Positions 38,292-48,881 of a stretch of 64,000 bases of DNA are shown in pieces (the stretch's first letter is position 1; each line of letters starts with the position of its first letter). The notes beneath the pieces are model-generated. The model ran no database searches. It was not told where the DNA came from and saw only the letters and a program-made list of their open reading frames with translations. This stretch comes from an uncultured Lachnospira sp. (GTDB lineage: Bacteria; Bacillota; Clostridia; Lachnospirales; Lachnospiraceae). The position numbers were made by a program, and so were the translations under genes. The stretch is from assembly GCA_934343805.1 (NCBI GenBank), contig CAKRIN010000001.1, positions 143,981 to 207,980 of the forward strand. The letters are read 5' to 3'.

Positions 38292-39140
38292 CTAAAATAT
38301 CCTGCTGTATTTAATGTAACTATTCTTCCATTCATACAGTTTAGCACTGACTGCCCTGTTATAATCTCCCAGACTGTCATTTTCTTTCAATGCTTCAAGC
38401 TTTTCAAGTTCTCTGTATTCATCACTGTATCTTGCATTGTCCATAAGTGTTTCAAGTTCACACCCTGCTACATACTCATCCTCTGTAACATCGACATTTA
38501 CCGGAGCTTTATCTCTTTTAGCAAGTATTCTTGCAGCAATAGCGCATTTCTTAGATTCTTCATGCTGTCCATACCTGTATGCCTCATCATAATAATCTGC
38601 TGCCTGACTATACATGAACATTCTCGCATATGCAGTTCCAAGATTATGATATACCCTTGTAATATCAACTGCCAGCAGTCCTTTACACTGATACTCTTTT
38701 ATAACGGATTCATAGCATTTAACTGCACTGAAATAACATTCATTATTAAGAAAACCGTCTCCTCTTGTTTTCAGTCTCTCGCATATATTCTGCTTGCCAA
38801 GTGTTCCTAGGATTTCTCTTATCTGTTCAATCTCTTCCACAGAATAATAATCTACTGTTTTAAGTATTGTGACAATTATCTGGGCCAGTCCCGCTTTTTT
38901 CTCCATTAAATTCCGTACTCTGTCAGCCAGTTCTTCTTCTCCCGTCTGCCTTAAGAATTCAACAAGCCGTCCATTGACAAACTCATGTCCGATAAGATAT
39001 ATATTATTGTATATGTAATAACAGAGTTCTTCGGCAGTATATAGCCGGATACCTGTTCCTTCTACAACGAGAGGTTTGTCCGTCTCTTTTCCCCTGCACA
39101 ATATAATTCTTCCCACTTGTAATCTCCTTCTGTATTCCAA
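38292..39140 (-). CDS. TPR-like helical protein of the DUF5716/5717 cluster
   Basis: A 282-residue soluble protein. Residues about 25-110 are helical (LYTAEELCYYIYNNIYLIG); 120-200 contain TPR-type repeats, including FLNNECYFSAVKCYESVI and HNLGTAYARMFMYSQAADYYDEA. No catalytic motif. It starts eight bases after the DUF5716 gene stop. A bridging role between the ATPase-like partner and the membrane protein is inference only. Confidence 0.75.
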   Translation of the reverse strand: MEYRRRLQVGRIILCRGKETDKPLVVEGTGIRLYTAEELCYYIYNNIYLIGHEFVNGRLVEFLRQTGEEELADRVRNLMEKKAGLAQIIVTILKTVDYYSVEEIEQIREILGTLGKQNICERLKTRGDGFLNNECYFSAVKCYESVIKEYQCKGLLAVDITRVYHNLGTAYARMFMYSQAADYYDEAYRYGQHEESKKCAIAARILAKRDKAPVNVDVTEDEYVAGCELETLMDNARYSDEYRELEKLEALKENDSLGDYNRAVSAKLYEWKNSYIKYSRIF

Positions 39141-39148
39141 TAACAGAT

Positions 39149-40315
39149 TTAATCTTCATTCTTAAACTCTAATTCTTTATATATAACTTTTCCTGAGCTT
39201 TTATAAAAATCCCCGAATCCTTTATCCCTAATGCATATAAGACATCTGTCCACTCCGGCAAATCTTACATTCATTGATATCCTTGTTGTCTTTCCTTCCC
39301 TGAAAGGTATTTCACTTATATCAATATCTTCATCATAATATCTTTTATCGGGAGTTGTTATTCTTAAAGTTATTGTCCTGATATCATCAAGCACGAATTC
39401 CATCGTTCTGTCAATCATATACCAGTTAGTTCCTTCTCTGACAATCCTGAATCTCTTTGCCTGACCATATTGTGAGATATCCATTTCAATCCCATATTTT
39501 ACTCTGTTATCCAGCAGTAGTTCCACATTTCTGAACAATTCCGGTTTAAGGAGCTCCATCGCTGAATAACACGCTCCTTTAGAGAAAAGATTCTGTCCTA
39601 CAAATGCTTTTCTTCTTGTAACCATAAGCTTGGCAAACCTGGGTGGAAGTTCAGTCACATCAAATCCGGCTCCTGTAAGATAAGCCGCCGAAACAGGACG
39701 CTTTATAAAATAATCCTCAGCAAAGCTGCACAATTCTTCTTCGACACTCTCTAACCCGGTTCTTTGTAAAACAACATTTTTTATATTTTCTGATGTATAT
39801 TCCACATTTTCCTGCAAAAGATAACTTACATTATCTATCTTTCTTACTCCAAGTCTTACACAGTGGATACCATCTTCATCATATTCAATCAATGCAACTC
39901 CTGAAGAAGAAAGTTCTCTTTTCTGACTGTACGAATAATAAGCAAAGCTTTCCGTCTTGCTAATTATCTGCCATCTGCCATCTTTAATTCCTGTTCTTCT
40001 GACAGCTTCCCTTAAAGCATTGAGCGCGTCCATATAAAAATATGGAAAAGAAATACATACACTAAGAACTTCTGTTGTATTAGTTACTCTCATGCATTCC
40101 GCTATTACATTATTAAGTATTCTTGTAAGGCTGTCTGCATCTATACCATCATCGCCTGATATAATATCCTTAAGTGGTACCGGATTCACATATTCTCTCG
40201 AATCCTGTGCCAGATTAACTGATTGCACAGATGAACTCTTTGCATCATACACTGCTGCCTGAGTGGTAGTGTTTTCCATGTCAATTCCAACAATGAGACC
40301 TTTCCCCTGTTCCAT
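39149..40315 (-). CDS. DUF5716-like protein with Hsp70/actin (ASKHA)-type fold
   Basis: A 388-residue protein whose first 260 residues read like an ASKHA ATPase: phosphate-1-like IVGIDMENTTTQAAVYD (8-24), a degenerate phosphate-2 region ALIEYDEDGIHCVRLGV (141-157) lacking the usual DxGGG, and an adenosine-motif-like AAYLTGAGFD (210-219), followed by RKAFVGQNLFSKGACYSA that resembles the Hsp70 EAVAxGAA helix. The C-terminal 120 residues look beta-rich. I associate it with DUF5716. ATP binding is plausible, but hydrolysis is doubtful. An AAGGAG site precedes the ATG, 11 bases after the DUF5717 gene. Confidence 0.7.
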   Translation of the reverse strand: MEQGKGLIVGIDMENTTTQAAVYDAKSSSVQSVNLAQDSREYVNPVPLKDIISGDDGIDADSLTRILNNVIAECMRVTNTTEVLSVCISFPYFYMDALNALREAVRRTGIKDGRWQIISKTESFAYYSYSQKRELSSSGVALIEYDEDGIHCVRLGVRKIDNVSYLLQENVEYTSENIKNVVLQRTGLESVEEELCSFAEDYFIKRPVSAAYLTGAGFDVTELPPRFAKLMVTRRKAFVGQNLFSKGACYSAMELLKPELFRNVELLLDNRVKYGIEMDISQYGQAKRFRIVREGTNWYMIDRTMEFVLDDIRTITLRITTPDKRYYDEDIDISEIPFREGKTTRISMNVRFAGVDRCLICIRDKGFGDFYKSSGKVIYKELEFKNED

Positions 40316-40326
40316 ACCTTAACTCC

Positions 40327-43300
40327 TTATTTCATTGGTCTAAACATCTGCTTAGTAACATATTCTTCAACGCTGTAACTGCGCATCAGCTTCTTAAGTG
40401 TCGCAAGATCATGCTGGCTGCGGCTGTCAAGGCAGTCATTAATTGCTGCAAATCTTCCATCTGCCATATCAGGACTCACATCCTTATATTCATAATACAT
40501 ATCTTCTGTAACACTTTTTTCTTTATTGCCATTAATAGAAATACAATAATTAATATGATCTCCATAAAAAAGAGTAAATCTGCATGTATAGATCCCCCAC
40601 TCATTGGATTTCATTGTCTGGGTTATTTTATCCCTGCTATCGTTCAACGAATATGTTATATCAACCTTACTCATTGGATCAGCTATATACTCTATAACAG
40701 TAACCCCCATTACATTATATGGCATATTAAGAATTCCCTCGAATCTTTTATAGAAGCCATATATCCTGTCTGCTGCGCATAACTCATCAAATACATTCTG
40801 AACCATTTCTTTTTTCTTATCATTATCAGCAAGTGCAGCTGGATTTCTGGATATATCCTTAAGCCATGCCACATAACAGCATTCCGGAAGTCCATACCCA
40901 TCCTGCATACATTCCTCAATAACCTTAAAAACAATATCATTAGCTTTCTTCTGCCTTATAAGATATAGCTGTGAATTATATGACAGATAAGCCTTAACAA
41001 TAAGCATATCAGGAATCTTACTGTAATAATCTGCAAACACTTCCGTCAGACGTCCTGTATGAACACCTGTATACATCATCTGCGCAATGATGCGTTCTGA
41101 CATAGCAGTTACATTTACTCCATAATTAACAGCTGCTTTCCATACATTATACATTTCATCATTAGTTCCATTAAAATACTGAACCATATATGAAAGTACA
41201 TGCTCATTGTATATATGCTCCCTGAATATATCTGTTGTTATCTCATCAATAATATTATTATGTGTATCCGTTACATTCTGCAGAATATAATCCACCATTT
41301 TAAGAAGCTTTGCAGGTGCAGTATTCTTGCAGCCATACTTCTGTGTTATCTCATATGCCTGTGAATACATTCCTGCATCTATAAGCACTTCTGTCAGCAT
41401 CCTGGCGTCTGTATCAGATAAATCATCCGTATCTATATATGGATATTCATGCCAGAAATCATCAGAAATGTAATATTTGCTGTAATATTCTATCATCCAT
41501 GAATTGACTTTTTTCTTATATTCCCTGTTGACAGCATCACACCTTTTAACAGCCTTATAGATTGCAAGTGTATTATCATCATTAATCCCTTTTCTATGCA
41601 TAACATATGAGTTATTAACAAGATATCCTGCATCCTGCTCACAGTATCTTCCTGCTTCGTTCCACACCGTATCATAATCTTCTGATGCAAATACGGTTTC
41701 AATTTCATAGTCAATGTTATCCCTTATATTACCATCAATACATTCAAATGTTATATTACACTCGCCTGTGTATGTGTAAATATACGCCTTGTTATCTGCA
41801 AGTTCATACCTGCATGTTTCTTTCATCTGAACATTATCAACAATTACAGATGTAACAACATTATCAAACACAACAAGTCTGTGTATATATTTTAATCTGC
41901 CAACAAAAAGTCCGGTGTCTTCTCTTATGTATTCTGCTCCAAGGAACTCCTTATATAAAACAATAAGATAATCATTAATCTTTCCCTGCTTTAACTGCTC
42001 ATACACAAATATTCCTATATTCTTTTTGTAATTCTCATATACATCCTTATACACCTGCTTATTAGTAACAATATTGGCATATAAAAAAGCCTTATCATAA
42101 TCTCCCAGTGTATTATCATATGCAAAATATAATAGCACAATCTTTGGAAGCTGCCTGCCAAGATTCTTTTCCATACTTGATATATAAAACTCATACAGGC
42201 GTGTTATTCTTAAGCCTCTCAGCACGCCCTTCTCATATGCAGGAAAACACTCTTTCCCCGTAAGTCCCAGCCTTACCATATGCGTAACAAGTGCAGTAAG
42301 TATCTCATCCTTGTCGTACTGTTCGTACAATCTTTCCAGAATTGCAGGCATTCTTAAATCAAGTGTCTTCTCTCTTGCCGCAACATCCGCAATCTGCATG
42401 GCAAGCTTTTCACTTATAATCTGATATCTGCAGCCAAAAGCTATAACTTTAATCTCAAAATTATTAAGCACCCTGAGTAATGATGGCTGTGAATTGATAA
42501 TGTTCATTGCCTCAAGATACATAACCGGACTATTACATCCCTCATTAACAATATCTTTGATTCTGATTAAACGTATGCTTCTGTTGCTCTCTGTATCAGA
42601 ATTAAGATAAAAAAGCACCCATAAAATCCTGTATGTATCATATCCATTTTCAAAGAACTTTCTTACCTGTTTCTCTACTTCTGCAGTATATTCCTCTGAC
42701 TTAATAACAAGAGTTGATACATACAGAAAATAACAGTATAGTTCCACATTGTCATCTATTCTTCCAAGAATATCTTTCTTGAGCTTTTCATATAAATCTT
42801 CAGCCTCTTCATCTCTTCCAGACATGCACAGCAACTGAATCCATACAAGATCATAAAATACATCTGGTCCCTTTATGCCTCTTATTCTGTCAACTATCTT
42901 GGTACATTCTGAAAACCACTTTTCTTTCTTGATGTGATGCATTCTGAAGTCAAGGTATTCTTTCGTAAGTAACACAAGTGCTTTCTTATCTTCTCTTCTT
43001 GCACTATAATCCCCACTTGATTCTTCTTTACTTCCGAATGCCTCCACTGCAATTCTTAAATGCTGTCTGTATGTATCAATATATATATATCCATAATTCT
43101 TTCCAGCGTGCAGTTTATCTGCAACAGCAAGAAACTCCAGTTCCAGTCTGTCACCTGTAAAATCATCTGTTGATATATGATTCTTTTCAGGCTGTATGAA
43201 TCCTGCATCTGATTTTATAAAAATATCTACACTTCCAACACCTGTTTTTTCAAGCATAAATGTATACATCTGACTATCATCAGCAATGTCAGCATTTATA

Positions 43301-43701
43301 TACTGTACATCTGTGCTTATAACAATATTCTCCTTTTTAACAGCAGTCCCATTATCATGATTTTCCTTAACACACAGAAATGAGAAAATAATTTCTTTTT
43401 CTCCAGCATTACTTACTATAGTAAATCTTCCTTCGATTTCATCATTTTCCTCCAGTTCAGAAGCATTTACCATATATTTAACATGAACCTGAGTTCCATT
43501 AAATGCTTTTGTTATAACTGAAACTCTTGGATTATCTGAATAAATCATCCCTTTAATATCATCCGTGGCAGCAAAATCAAAGCTGCCCTCAGTTATCCTG
43601 TCACTATAGACATTCATGGCAACTTTGTCTTCATCATATATTATTCCTGGTACGCCAATTATTGACTTTCCTCTGGACAATCTATTAATATAATCCCTCA
43701 T
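40327..43701 (-). CDS. Giant DUF5717-like protein
   Basis: A 1124-residue protein without signal peptide or membrane helices. I associate it with DUF5717. Residues 1-210 look like beta-sandwich modules (EGSFDFAATDDIKGMIYS; EIIFSFLCV); about 235-950 is a long alpha-helical region of solenoid type (for example FENGYDTYRILWVLFYLNS), interrupted near 590-680 by a beta segment (KAYIYTYTGECNITF); and the last 150 residues appear beta-rich again (WGIYTCRFTLFYGDH). It leads the four-gene cluster and lies six bases after rarA. Function unknown. Confidence 0.72.
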   Translation of the reverse strand: MRDYINRLSRGKSIIGVPGIIYDEDKVAMNVYSDRITEGSFDFAATDDIKGMIYSDNPRVSVITKAFNGTQVHVKYMVNASELEENDEIEGRFTIVSNAGEKEIIFSFLCVKENHDNGTAVKKENIVISTDVQYINADIADDSQMYTFMLEKTGVGSVDIFIKSDAGFIQPEKNHISTDDFTGDRLELEFLAVADKLHAGKNYGYIYIDTYRQHLRIAVEAFGSKEESSGDYSARREDKKALVLLTKEYLDFRMHHIKKEKWFSECTKIVDRIRGIKGPDVFYDLVWIQLLCMSGRDEEAEDLYEKLKKDILGRIDDNVELYCYFLYVSTLVIKSEEYTAEVEKQVRKFFENGYDTYRILWVLFYLNSDTESNRSIRLIRIKDIVNEGCNSPVMYLEAMNIINSQPSLLRVLNNFEIKVIAFGCRYQIISEKLAMQIADVAAREKTLDLRMPAILERLYEQYDKDEILTALVTHMVRLGLTGKECFPAYEKGVLRGLRITRLYEFYISSMEKNLGRQLPKIVLLYFAYDNTLGDYDKAFLYANIVTNKQVYKDVYENYKKNIGIFVYEQLKQGKINDYLIVLYKEFLGAEYIREDTGLFVGRLKYIHRLVVFDNVVTSVIVDNVQMKETCRYELADNKAYIYTYTGECNITFECIDGNIRDNIDYEIETVFASEDYDTVWNEAGRYCEQDAGYLVNNSYVMHRKGINDDNTLAIYKAVKRCDAVNREYKKKVNSWMIEYYSKYYISDDFWHEYPYIDTDDLSDTDARMLTEVLIDAGMYSQAYEITQKYGCKNTAPAKLLKMVDYILQNVTDTHNNIIDEITTDIFREHIYNEHVLSYMVQYFNGTNDEMYNVWKAAVNYGVNVTAMSERIIAQMMYTGVHTGRLTEVFADYYSKIPDMLIVKAYLSYNSQLYLIRQKKANDIVFKVIEECMQDGYGLPECCYVAWLKDISRNPAALADNDKKKEMVQNVFDELCAADRIYGFYKRFEGILNMPYNVMGVTVIEYIADPMSKVDITYSLNDSRDKITQTMKSNEWGIYTCRFTLFYGDHINYCISINGNKEKSVTEDMYYEYKDVSPDMADGRFAAINDCLDSRSQHDLATLKKLMRSYSVEEYVTKQMFRPMK

Positions 43702-43707
43702 TGGAAA

Positions 43708-45030
43708 CTATGCCTCCGAATTAATTTTTGCTAAATGTTTCTTAATATCCTTTTCATACCCCATATCACCAGGTTCATAAAATTTCATTCCAACATACTC
43801 ATCTGGCAGATATTGTTGTTTAACGAAATGATTAGGATAGTCATGTGCATACTTATATCCAACACCATGTCCAAGCTTGGCACTGTCCTTATAATGAGCA
43901 TCCTGAAGATGCGCTGGCACAGGTGCTGTTTTGGAATTTCGCACAATATCAAGTGCTTTATCTATTGCCATATAACATGAATTACTCTTAGGAGCAGTGG
44001 CAACATAAAGCGCAGCCTGGCTAAGTATTATCCTTGCCTCCGGCATTCCGATACGCTCAACAGCCTGTGCTGCTGCTACTGCCACCTGTAATGCATTGGG
44101 ATCTGCATTTCCCACATCCTCACTTGCACATATCATAATTCTTCTTGCAATAAACTTAATATCTTCCCCTGCATAAAGCATTTTGGCAAGATAATAACTG
44201 ACAGCGTCCGGATCAGAACCACGCATACTTTTTATAAATGCAGATATCGTATCATAATGATTATCGCCATCCTTGTCATATCTTACTGTCCTTTTCTGGA
44301 TACACTCCTGTGCAGTTGTAAGATCTATATGGATTATTCCATCTTCTGATCTGTCCGTAGTAAGTATTCCAAGTTCAATGGCATTGAGTGCGCTCCTTGC
44401 ATCCCCGTTTGATATATCGGCAAGAAACTCCAGCGCATCATCATCAATAGCTGCATTATAGCTTCCCATTCCTTTTTTCTCGTCATATACGGCTTTGTTT
44501 ATTATTTTCTTGATGTCATCTTTCTCTAATGGTCTGAGTTCAAATATTATTGATCTCGATATTAAAGCCTTATTCACTTCAAAATATGGATTCTCGGTTG
44601 TAGCTCCGATTAATATAATAGTACCATCTTCTACATATGGAAGAAGATAATCCTGCTGTCCTTTATTAAAGCGATGAATCTCATCAACAAAAAGAATGGT
44701 TTTCTTCCCATACATGCCAAGATTATCCTTTGCCTTTGCAACAACATCTTCCATCTCTTTCTTGCCGGCAATCGTTGCATTAACCTGACAAAATTGTGCA
44801 CTTGTTGTATTGGCAATAATCTTTGCAAGCGTTGTTTTACCGGTACCAGGTGGTCCATAGAATATAACGGAGCTTAATTTATCTGCCTTAATAGCCCTGT
44901 ATAGCAGCTTGTCCTTACCTATAATATGTGACTGTCCTACCATCTCATCAAGAGTTTCTGGTCTGAGCCGCATTGCCAGTGGTGATTCCGTATTCTTATT
45001 ATTCTCTCTCATGAAATCAAACAAATCCAT
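43708..45030 (-). CDS. rarA: Replication-associated recombination AAA ATPase RarA
   Basis: A 440-residue clamp-loader-like ATPase acting at stalled replication forks. Walker A is GPPGTGKTTLAK, Walker B is FVDEIHRFNKGQQD, and sensor 1 is LIGATTENP. The C-terminal tetramerisation region contains GSDPDAVSYYLAKML and the tail GMKFYEPGDMGYE. It is followed directly by the DUF5717 gene and could share its transcript. Confidence 0.95.
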   Translation of the reverse strand: MDLFDFMRENNKNTESPLAMRLRPETLDEMVGQSHIIGKDKLLYRAIKADKLSSVIFYGPPGTGKTTLAKIIANTTSAQFCQVNATIAGKKEMEDVVAKAKDNLGMYGKKTILFVDEIHRFNKGQQDYLLPYVEDGTIILIGATTENPYFEVNKALISRSIIFELRPLEKDDIKKIINKAVYDEKKGMGSYNAAIDDDALEFLADISNGDARSALNAIELGILTTDRSEDGIIHIDLTTAQECIQKRTVRYDKDGDNHYDTISAFIKSMRGSDPDAVSYYLAKMLYAGEDIKFIARRIMICASEDVGNADPNALQVAVAAAQAVERIGMPEARIILSQAALYVATAPKSNSCYMAIDKALDIVRNSKTAPVPAHLQDAHYKDSAKLGHGVGYKYAHDYPNHFVKQQYLPDEYVGMKFYEPGDMGYEKDIKKHLAKINSEA

Positions 45031-45060
45031 AGTATCCGTCCTTGTCTGTTAAGTATTGTT

Positions 45061-46707
45061 TTATTTCAATTGTGTTCCCAGCCACAATCTCTCAACATAT
45101 CCTATTTCACTGCTGCTGTTACCCTTTAATGTATTGGAATACAATATATTATCAGAATCGTATGAATATATCCTGTTCTTATAAAAATGTGTTCCCTCCG
45201 TACTTGTCATTGTAACCGATGTAAGAACCGCTACCTTCTTGGACTTAATACTGTCCATATAATATTGTGATGAATCACTGACATAGGTAATAGCTTTGCT
45301 CTTATTGTACACCTTTGATAAAGTTCCTGCACTCACATTATTATCAATATCAGATATCTTATTATCAGCAACAACTCTTAACACATTATCCGCATTAACA
45401 TATATAAGCTGTTTATCCTGTGATAAATACAGGTAATTCTTTTCTTTAGTCATTGAATCTATCTCATTATATTCACTGACCTTCTTATCTGCTACTATCG
45501 CAGATCTGACAGAAGATGAATTAATCCTGTATATAACAGAATTATCAGTATCATATACATAATCAGCATCTGTATCTGTCCTGCTGTCAATCTTTATAAG
45601 ACCTGAATCAGCATTATTATAGTAATACACTCCATCAGACACTCCATATATAAATGTCTCTGCATCCTTAATATTTATCAGACTGTCTGCCATACCTGTA
45701 TATACATTATCTGATTCTGATGGCATCCACAGCTGTGACACTGAATCTGCAATCAGCAATGGTTTTCCCATTTTGCCATAATTATATGAATAAAGATTAC
45801 CTGTTGTATTTAAATATATAATATTTTTCCTATCACTGTATACATATGCCCTGTTAAGATTAGCTTCAACTGTATATGTCTGCGCAACAGGCTTTTTCTT
45901 TACTTCTTTCACAGTTACAACAATAAGGCTTGTTCCATCCATCCCGCCTTCATCATTAATTACATTGGTATTGGTATATATAACTACGCCATCGTCTGAT
46001 ACATACAGAATATCCTTATCCAGATCATCCTCTGAAACAGGGATGCATTCACTCTTATTCCATATATACATTGAATATTTATTTTTCGTTCTGGATTCGT
46101 CATAGACGACAGACACATAATACTTTCCGCTATCACTTGCAACATTCCGTATGCATTTTGATTTATCTATATCGTCTGGCCATTCTGGTATGTAAAATGT
46201 CTTATTATCCGCTGCAAACACAGCATCAGACTCGTCACATATATAGTTACTGTCAATTCCTGCTATATCATATATTTTATTGTTGTAACTTACAAACAAT
46301 TCATAATTCTTTCTCTTTGATAATCTGTATATTCCAAATGCTGCCGCTGTAACCGCCACAAGCAGTACAACCAGCACGCCGATTATTTTCCATCTTTTCC
46401 TGCTTTTATGTCTTGCAATTCTTGCAGATGTCCTTACATCTTTATTATTTTCTTTATCTTTACTTCTTTCTTTTCCCGAATAGTTTCTCTTTAAAGTTTT
46501 CTTAACTGATTTCTTTATTGCCTGTCCGATTTCCTTTGGTGATTCATCCTTTTTATCAGAAGAAGCAGACCTGTTTTTCAAAGCCTGCTTCTCCTCATAT
46601 GCCTTTCTTCTGGCAAGATAATCACTGTTATTAACTAATATGACAGGTCCATCACATCTTGGGCACTGACTGCCCTCATATTCCTGACCACATTTTGTAC
46701 ACAACAT
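45061..46707 (-). CDS. Zinc-ribbon membrane protein with large extracellular domain
   Basis: A 548-residue protein. The N-terminus holds a zinc ribbon CTKCGQEY...CPRCDGP (C3, C6, C15, C18); a basic region (60-105) leads to one transmembrane helix at about 107-127 (WKIIGVLVVLLVAVTAAAFG). The remaining 420 residues are predicted outside and consist of repeating beta-rich stretches such as KNIIYLNTTGNLYSYNYG, VYYYNNADSGLIKID and YVYDTDNSVIYRIN, suggesting a propeller. Function unknown; adjacent to glyQS and rarA. Confidence 0.75.
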   Translation of the reverse strand: MLCTKCGQEYEGSQCPRCDGPVILVNNSDYLARRKAYEEKQALKNRSASSDKKDESPKEIGQAIKKSVKKTLKRNYSGKERSKDKENNKDVRTSARIARHKSRKRWKIIGVLVVLLVAVTAAAFGIYRLSKRKNYELFVSYNNKIYDIAGIDSNYICDESDAVFAADNKTFYIPEWPDDIDKSKCIRNVASDSGKYYVSVVYDESRTKNKYSMYIWNKSECIPVSEDDLDKDILYVSDDGVVIYTNTNVINDEGGMDGTSLIVVTVKEVKKKPVAQTYTVEANLNRAYVYSDRKNIIYLNTTGNLYSYNYGKMGKPLLIADSVSQLWMPSESDNVYTGMADSLINIKDAETFIYGVSDGVYYYNNADSGLIKIDSRTDTDADYVYDTDNSVIYRINSSSVRSAIVADKKVSEYNEIDSMTKEKNYLYLSQDKQLIYVNADNVLRVVADNKISDIDNNVSAGTLSKVYNKSKAITYVSDSSQYYMDSIKSKKVAVLTSVTMTSTEGTHFYKNRIYSYDSDNILYSNTLKGNSSSEIGYVERLWLGTQLK

Positions 46708-46741
46708 AATTATATCCTTTATTTAATCAATCCAATATCAA

Positions 46742-48133
46742 TTAGAATCTGAACTTATCTTCAAAATATGCCTTAAGGTCTTCAATTTTGATTCTTTCCT
46801 GCTGCATGGTATCTCTGTCTCTTACTGTTACAGCTCCATCTTCTTCAGAATCAAAATCATATGTTATACAGAAAGGTGTTCCTATCTCATCCTGTCTTCT
46901 GTATCTCTTTCCAATATTGCCCCTGTCATCAAATTCACAGTTGTAATACTTAGAAAGCTCTGCATATATCTTTTCAGCGCCTTCATTAAGCTTCTTAGAA
47001 AGTGGAAGAATACCAATCTTAACTGGTGCTAACGCTGGATGGAAATGAAGAACTGTTCTTACATCTCCGCCTTCAAGTTCTTCTTCATCATAAGCTGAAC
47101 AAAGGAATGCTAATGTCACACGATCTGCACCAAGTGAAGGCTCAATAACATATGGAACATACTTTTCCTTAGACTCATCATCAAAGTATGACATATCTTC
47201 TCCGGATACTGTCTGATGCTGTGTAAGATCATAATCTGTTCTGTCAGCAATACCCCAGAGCTCGCCCCATCCGAATGGGAAAAGGAATTCAATATCTGTT
47301 GTTCCCTTAGAGTAGAAGCAGAGTTCTTCTGGTGAATGATCTCTTGCTCTCATCTCATCTTCCTTCATTCCTAATGCCTTAAGCCAGTCTATACAATACT
47401 GTCTCCAGTATGTAAACCACTCAAGATCTGTTCCCGGCTTGCAGAAGAACTCTAATTCCATCTGCTCAAATTCTCTTGTTCTGAAAGTGAAGTTACCAGG
47501 TGTAATCTCATTACGGAAAGACTTACCAATCTGTCCGATACCAAAAGGAACTTTCTTTCTTGATGTTCTCTGAACATTCTTGAAATTAACAAATATACCC
47601 TGTGCTGTCTCTGGTCTTAAATATACTGTGTTCTTAGCATCTTCTGTTACACCCTGGAATGTCTTAAACATAAGGTTAAACTGTCTGATATCTGTGAAAT
47701 TATGCTTTCCACATGAAGGACAGCAGATATTCTTCTCATCAATGAAACTCTTCATCTGCTCCTGTGTCCAACCATCAACTGAACCTCCAAGATCATATGA
47801 ATTCTCGTCTGCCCAGTCTTCTATAAGTTTATCTGCTCTGAATCTCTCATGACATTCCTTGCAGTCCATTAATGGATCAGAGAATCCTCCAAGATGACCT
47901 GATGCTACCCATGTCTGAGGGTTCATAAGAATAGCACAGTCAACGCCAACATTGTATGGACTTTCCTGTACGAACTTCTGCCACCATGCCTTCTTAACAT
48001 TGTTCTTTAACTCAACACCGAGATTGCCGTAATCCCATGTATTAGCCAGACCACCATATATCTCAGAGCCTGGGTAAACAAATCCTCTAGCTTTAGCTAA
48101 AGAAACAATTTTCTCCATTGTCTTTTCCACCAT
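46742..48133 (-). CDS. glyQS: Glycyl-tRNA synthetase, single-chain dimeric type
   Basis: The 463-residue class II enzyme has the eukaryote/archaeal-like single-chain form used by many Firmicutes. It begins [39 protein letters not shown] and [10 protein letters not shown] are zinc/insert regions; motif 2 is [24 protein letters not shown] and motif 3 includes [14 protein letters not shown]. The AGGAATTATA spacing to the ATG is good. No glycine T-box is evident in the 115-base leader, which has a TTGCTA/TAAAAT promoter-like pair. Confidence 0.96.
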   Translation of the reverse strand: MVEKTMEKIVSLAKARGFVYPGSEIYGGLANTWDYGNLGVELKNNVKKAWWQKFVQESPYNVGVDCAILMNPQTWVASGHLGGFSDPLMDCKECHERFRADKLIEDWADENSYDLGGSVDGWTQEQMKSFIDEKNICCPSCGKHNFTDIRQFNLMFKTFQGVTEDAKNTVYLRPETAQGIFVNFKNVQRTSRKKVPFGIGQIGKSFRNEITPGNFTFRTREFEQMELEFFCKPGTDLEWFTYWRQYCIDWLKALGMKEDEMRARDHSPEELCFYSKGTTDIEFLFPFGWGELWGIADRTDYDLTQHQTVSGEDMSYFDDESKEKYVPYVIEPSLGADRVTLAFLCSAYDEEELEGGDVRTVLHFHPALAPVKIGILPLSKKLNEGAEKIYAELSKYYNCEFDDRGNIGKRYRRQDEIGTPFCITYDFDSEEDGAVTVRDRDTMQQERIKIEDLKAYFEDKFRF

Positions 48134-48248
48134 TATAATTCCTCCAAAATTCTATGTGCTGCCCTGACTACATCGAACTGCATCGGGCTTCACGTAATCT
48201 ATATTATTTTATAATATTTGTTTCTAATTAGCAAGGGAAACTGACAGC

Positions 48249-48851
48249 TTAATCTTCCCATGGACGTATTCTGTATGTTGCTCCTATTTCATCACATATT
48301 TTCTGACATTCAGCCTCTTCTTCGTGTGATATGGTAGTATCAACTGTTGTAAGAACAACATTTGGAATATACTGTGTACACTCCTTGGCAAAGTTAATCA
48401 TTTCATCAAAAGATTTCTCTCCGAACTTGCTTCTTACCAATGCATTATATTCGTCCTTATGTGGATTATTAAGGCTGATAGATATTGTATCAACAAGACC
48501 TTTCATCTCTGGTACAATATCCCTTCCATTAACAAGATTTCCAACCCCGTTCGTATTAATTCTTATCTTCTTTCCAAATGTTTTCTTAACATAAGAAGCA
48601 ACTTTAATAAGTACATCGAATCTTTCTGTTGGCTCACCAAATCCACAGAACACAACCTCTTCGTACTCATCCATATTAAACTTGGAAAATTCCTCAACAA
48701 CCTCATCATATGATGGTTCTCTCTCAAGCCAGAGTCTTCCTGACTCCCCAATTCTGTCCATAGTCTGTCTTAAGCAGAATGTGCATGAATACGGACATTT
48801 ATTAGTCAGATTAACATACAAATTATTATGAACCTTATATAATATCTCCAT
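48249..48851 (-). CDS. TatD-associated radical SAM protein
   Basis: A 200-residue short radical SAM protein with the cluster motif CPYSCTFCLR (residues 19-28), CGFGEPTERFD and RINTNGVGNLV. This size and the N-terminal NLYVNLTNKCPYSC match the TatD-linked radical SAM group. No tatD gene is in this window. The reaction is unknown. Confidence 0.85.
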   Translation of the reverse strand: MEILYKVHNNLYVNLTNKCPYSCTFCLRQTMDRIGESGRLWLEREPSYDEVVEEFSKFNMDEYEEVVFCGFGEPTERFDVLIKVASYVKKTFGKKIRINTNGVGNLVNGRDIVPEMKGLVDTISISLNNPHKDEYNALVRSKFGEKSFDEMINFAKECTQYIPNVVLTTVDTTISHEEEAECQKICDEIGATYRIRPWED

Positions 48852-48881
48852 AGCATATCTCCTTTTCTTTAACTCATTTTA

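Noticed and set aside
46708..48250. Glycine riboswitch or T-box ahead of glyQS
   Set aside because: The 115-base leader shows only a promoter-like pair and no T-box core or tandem aptamer pattern.
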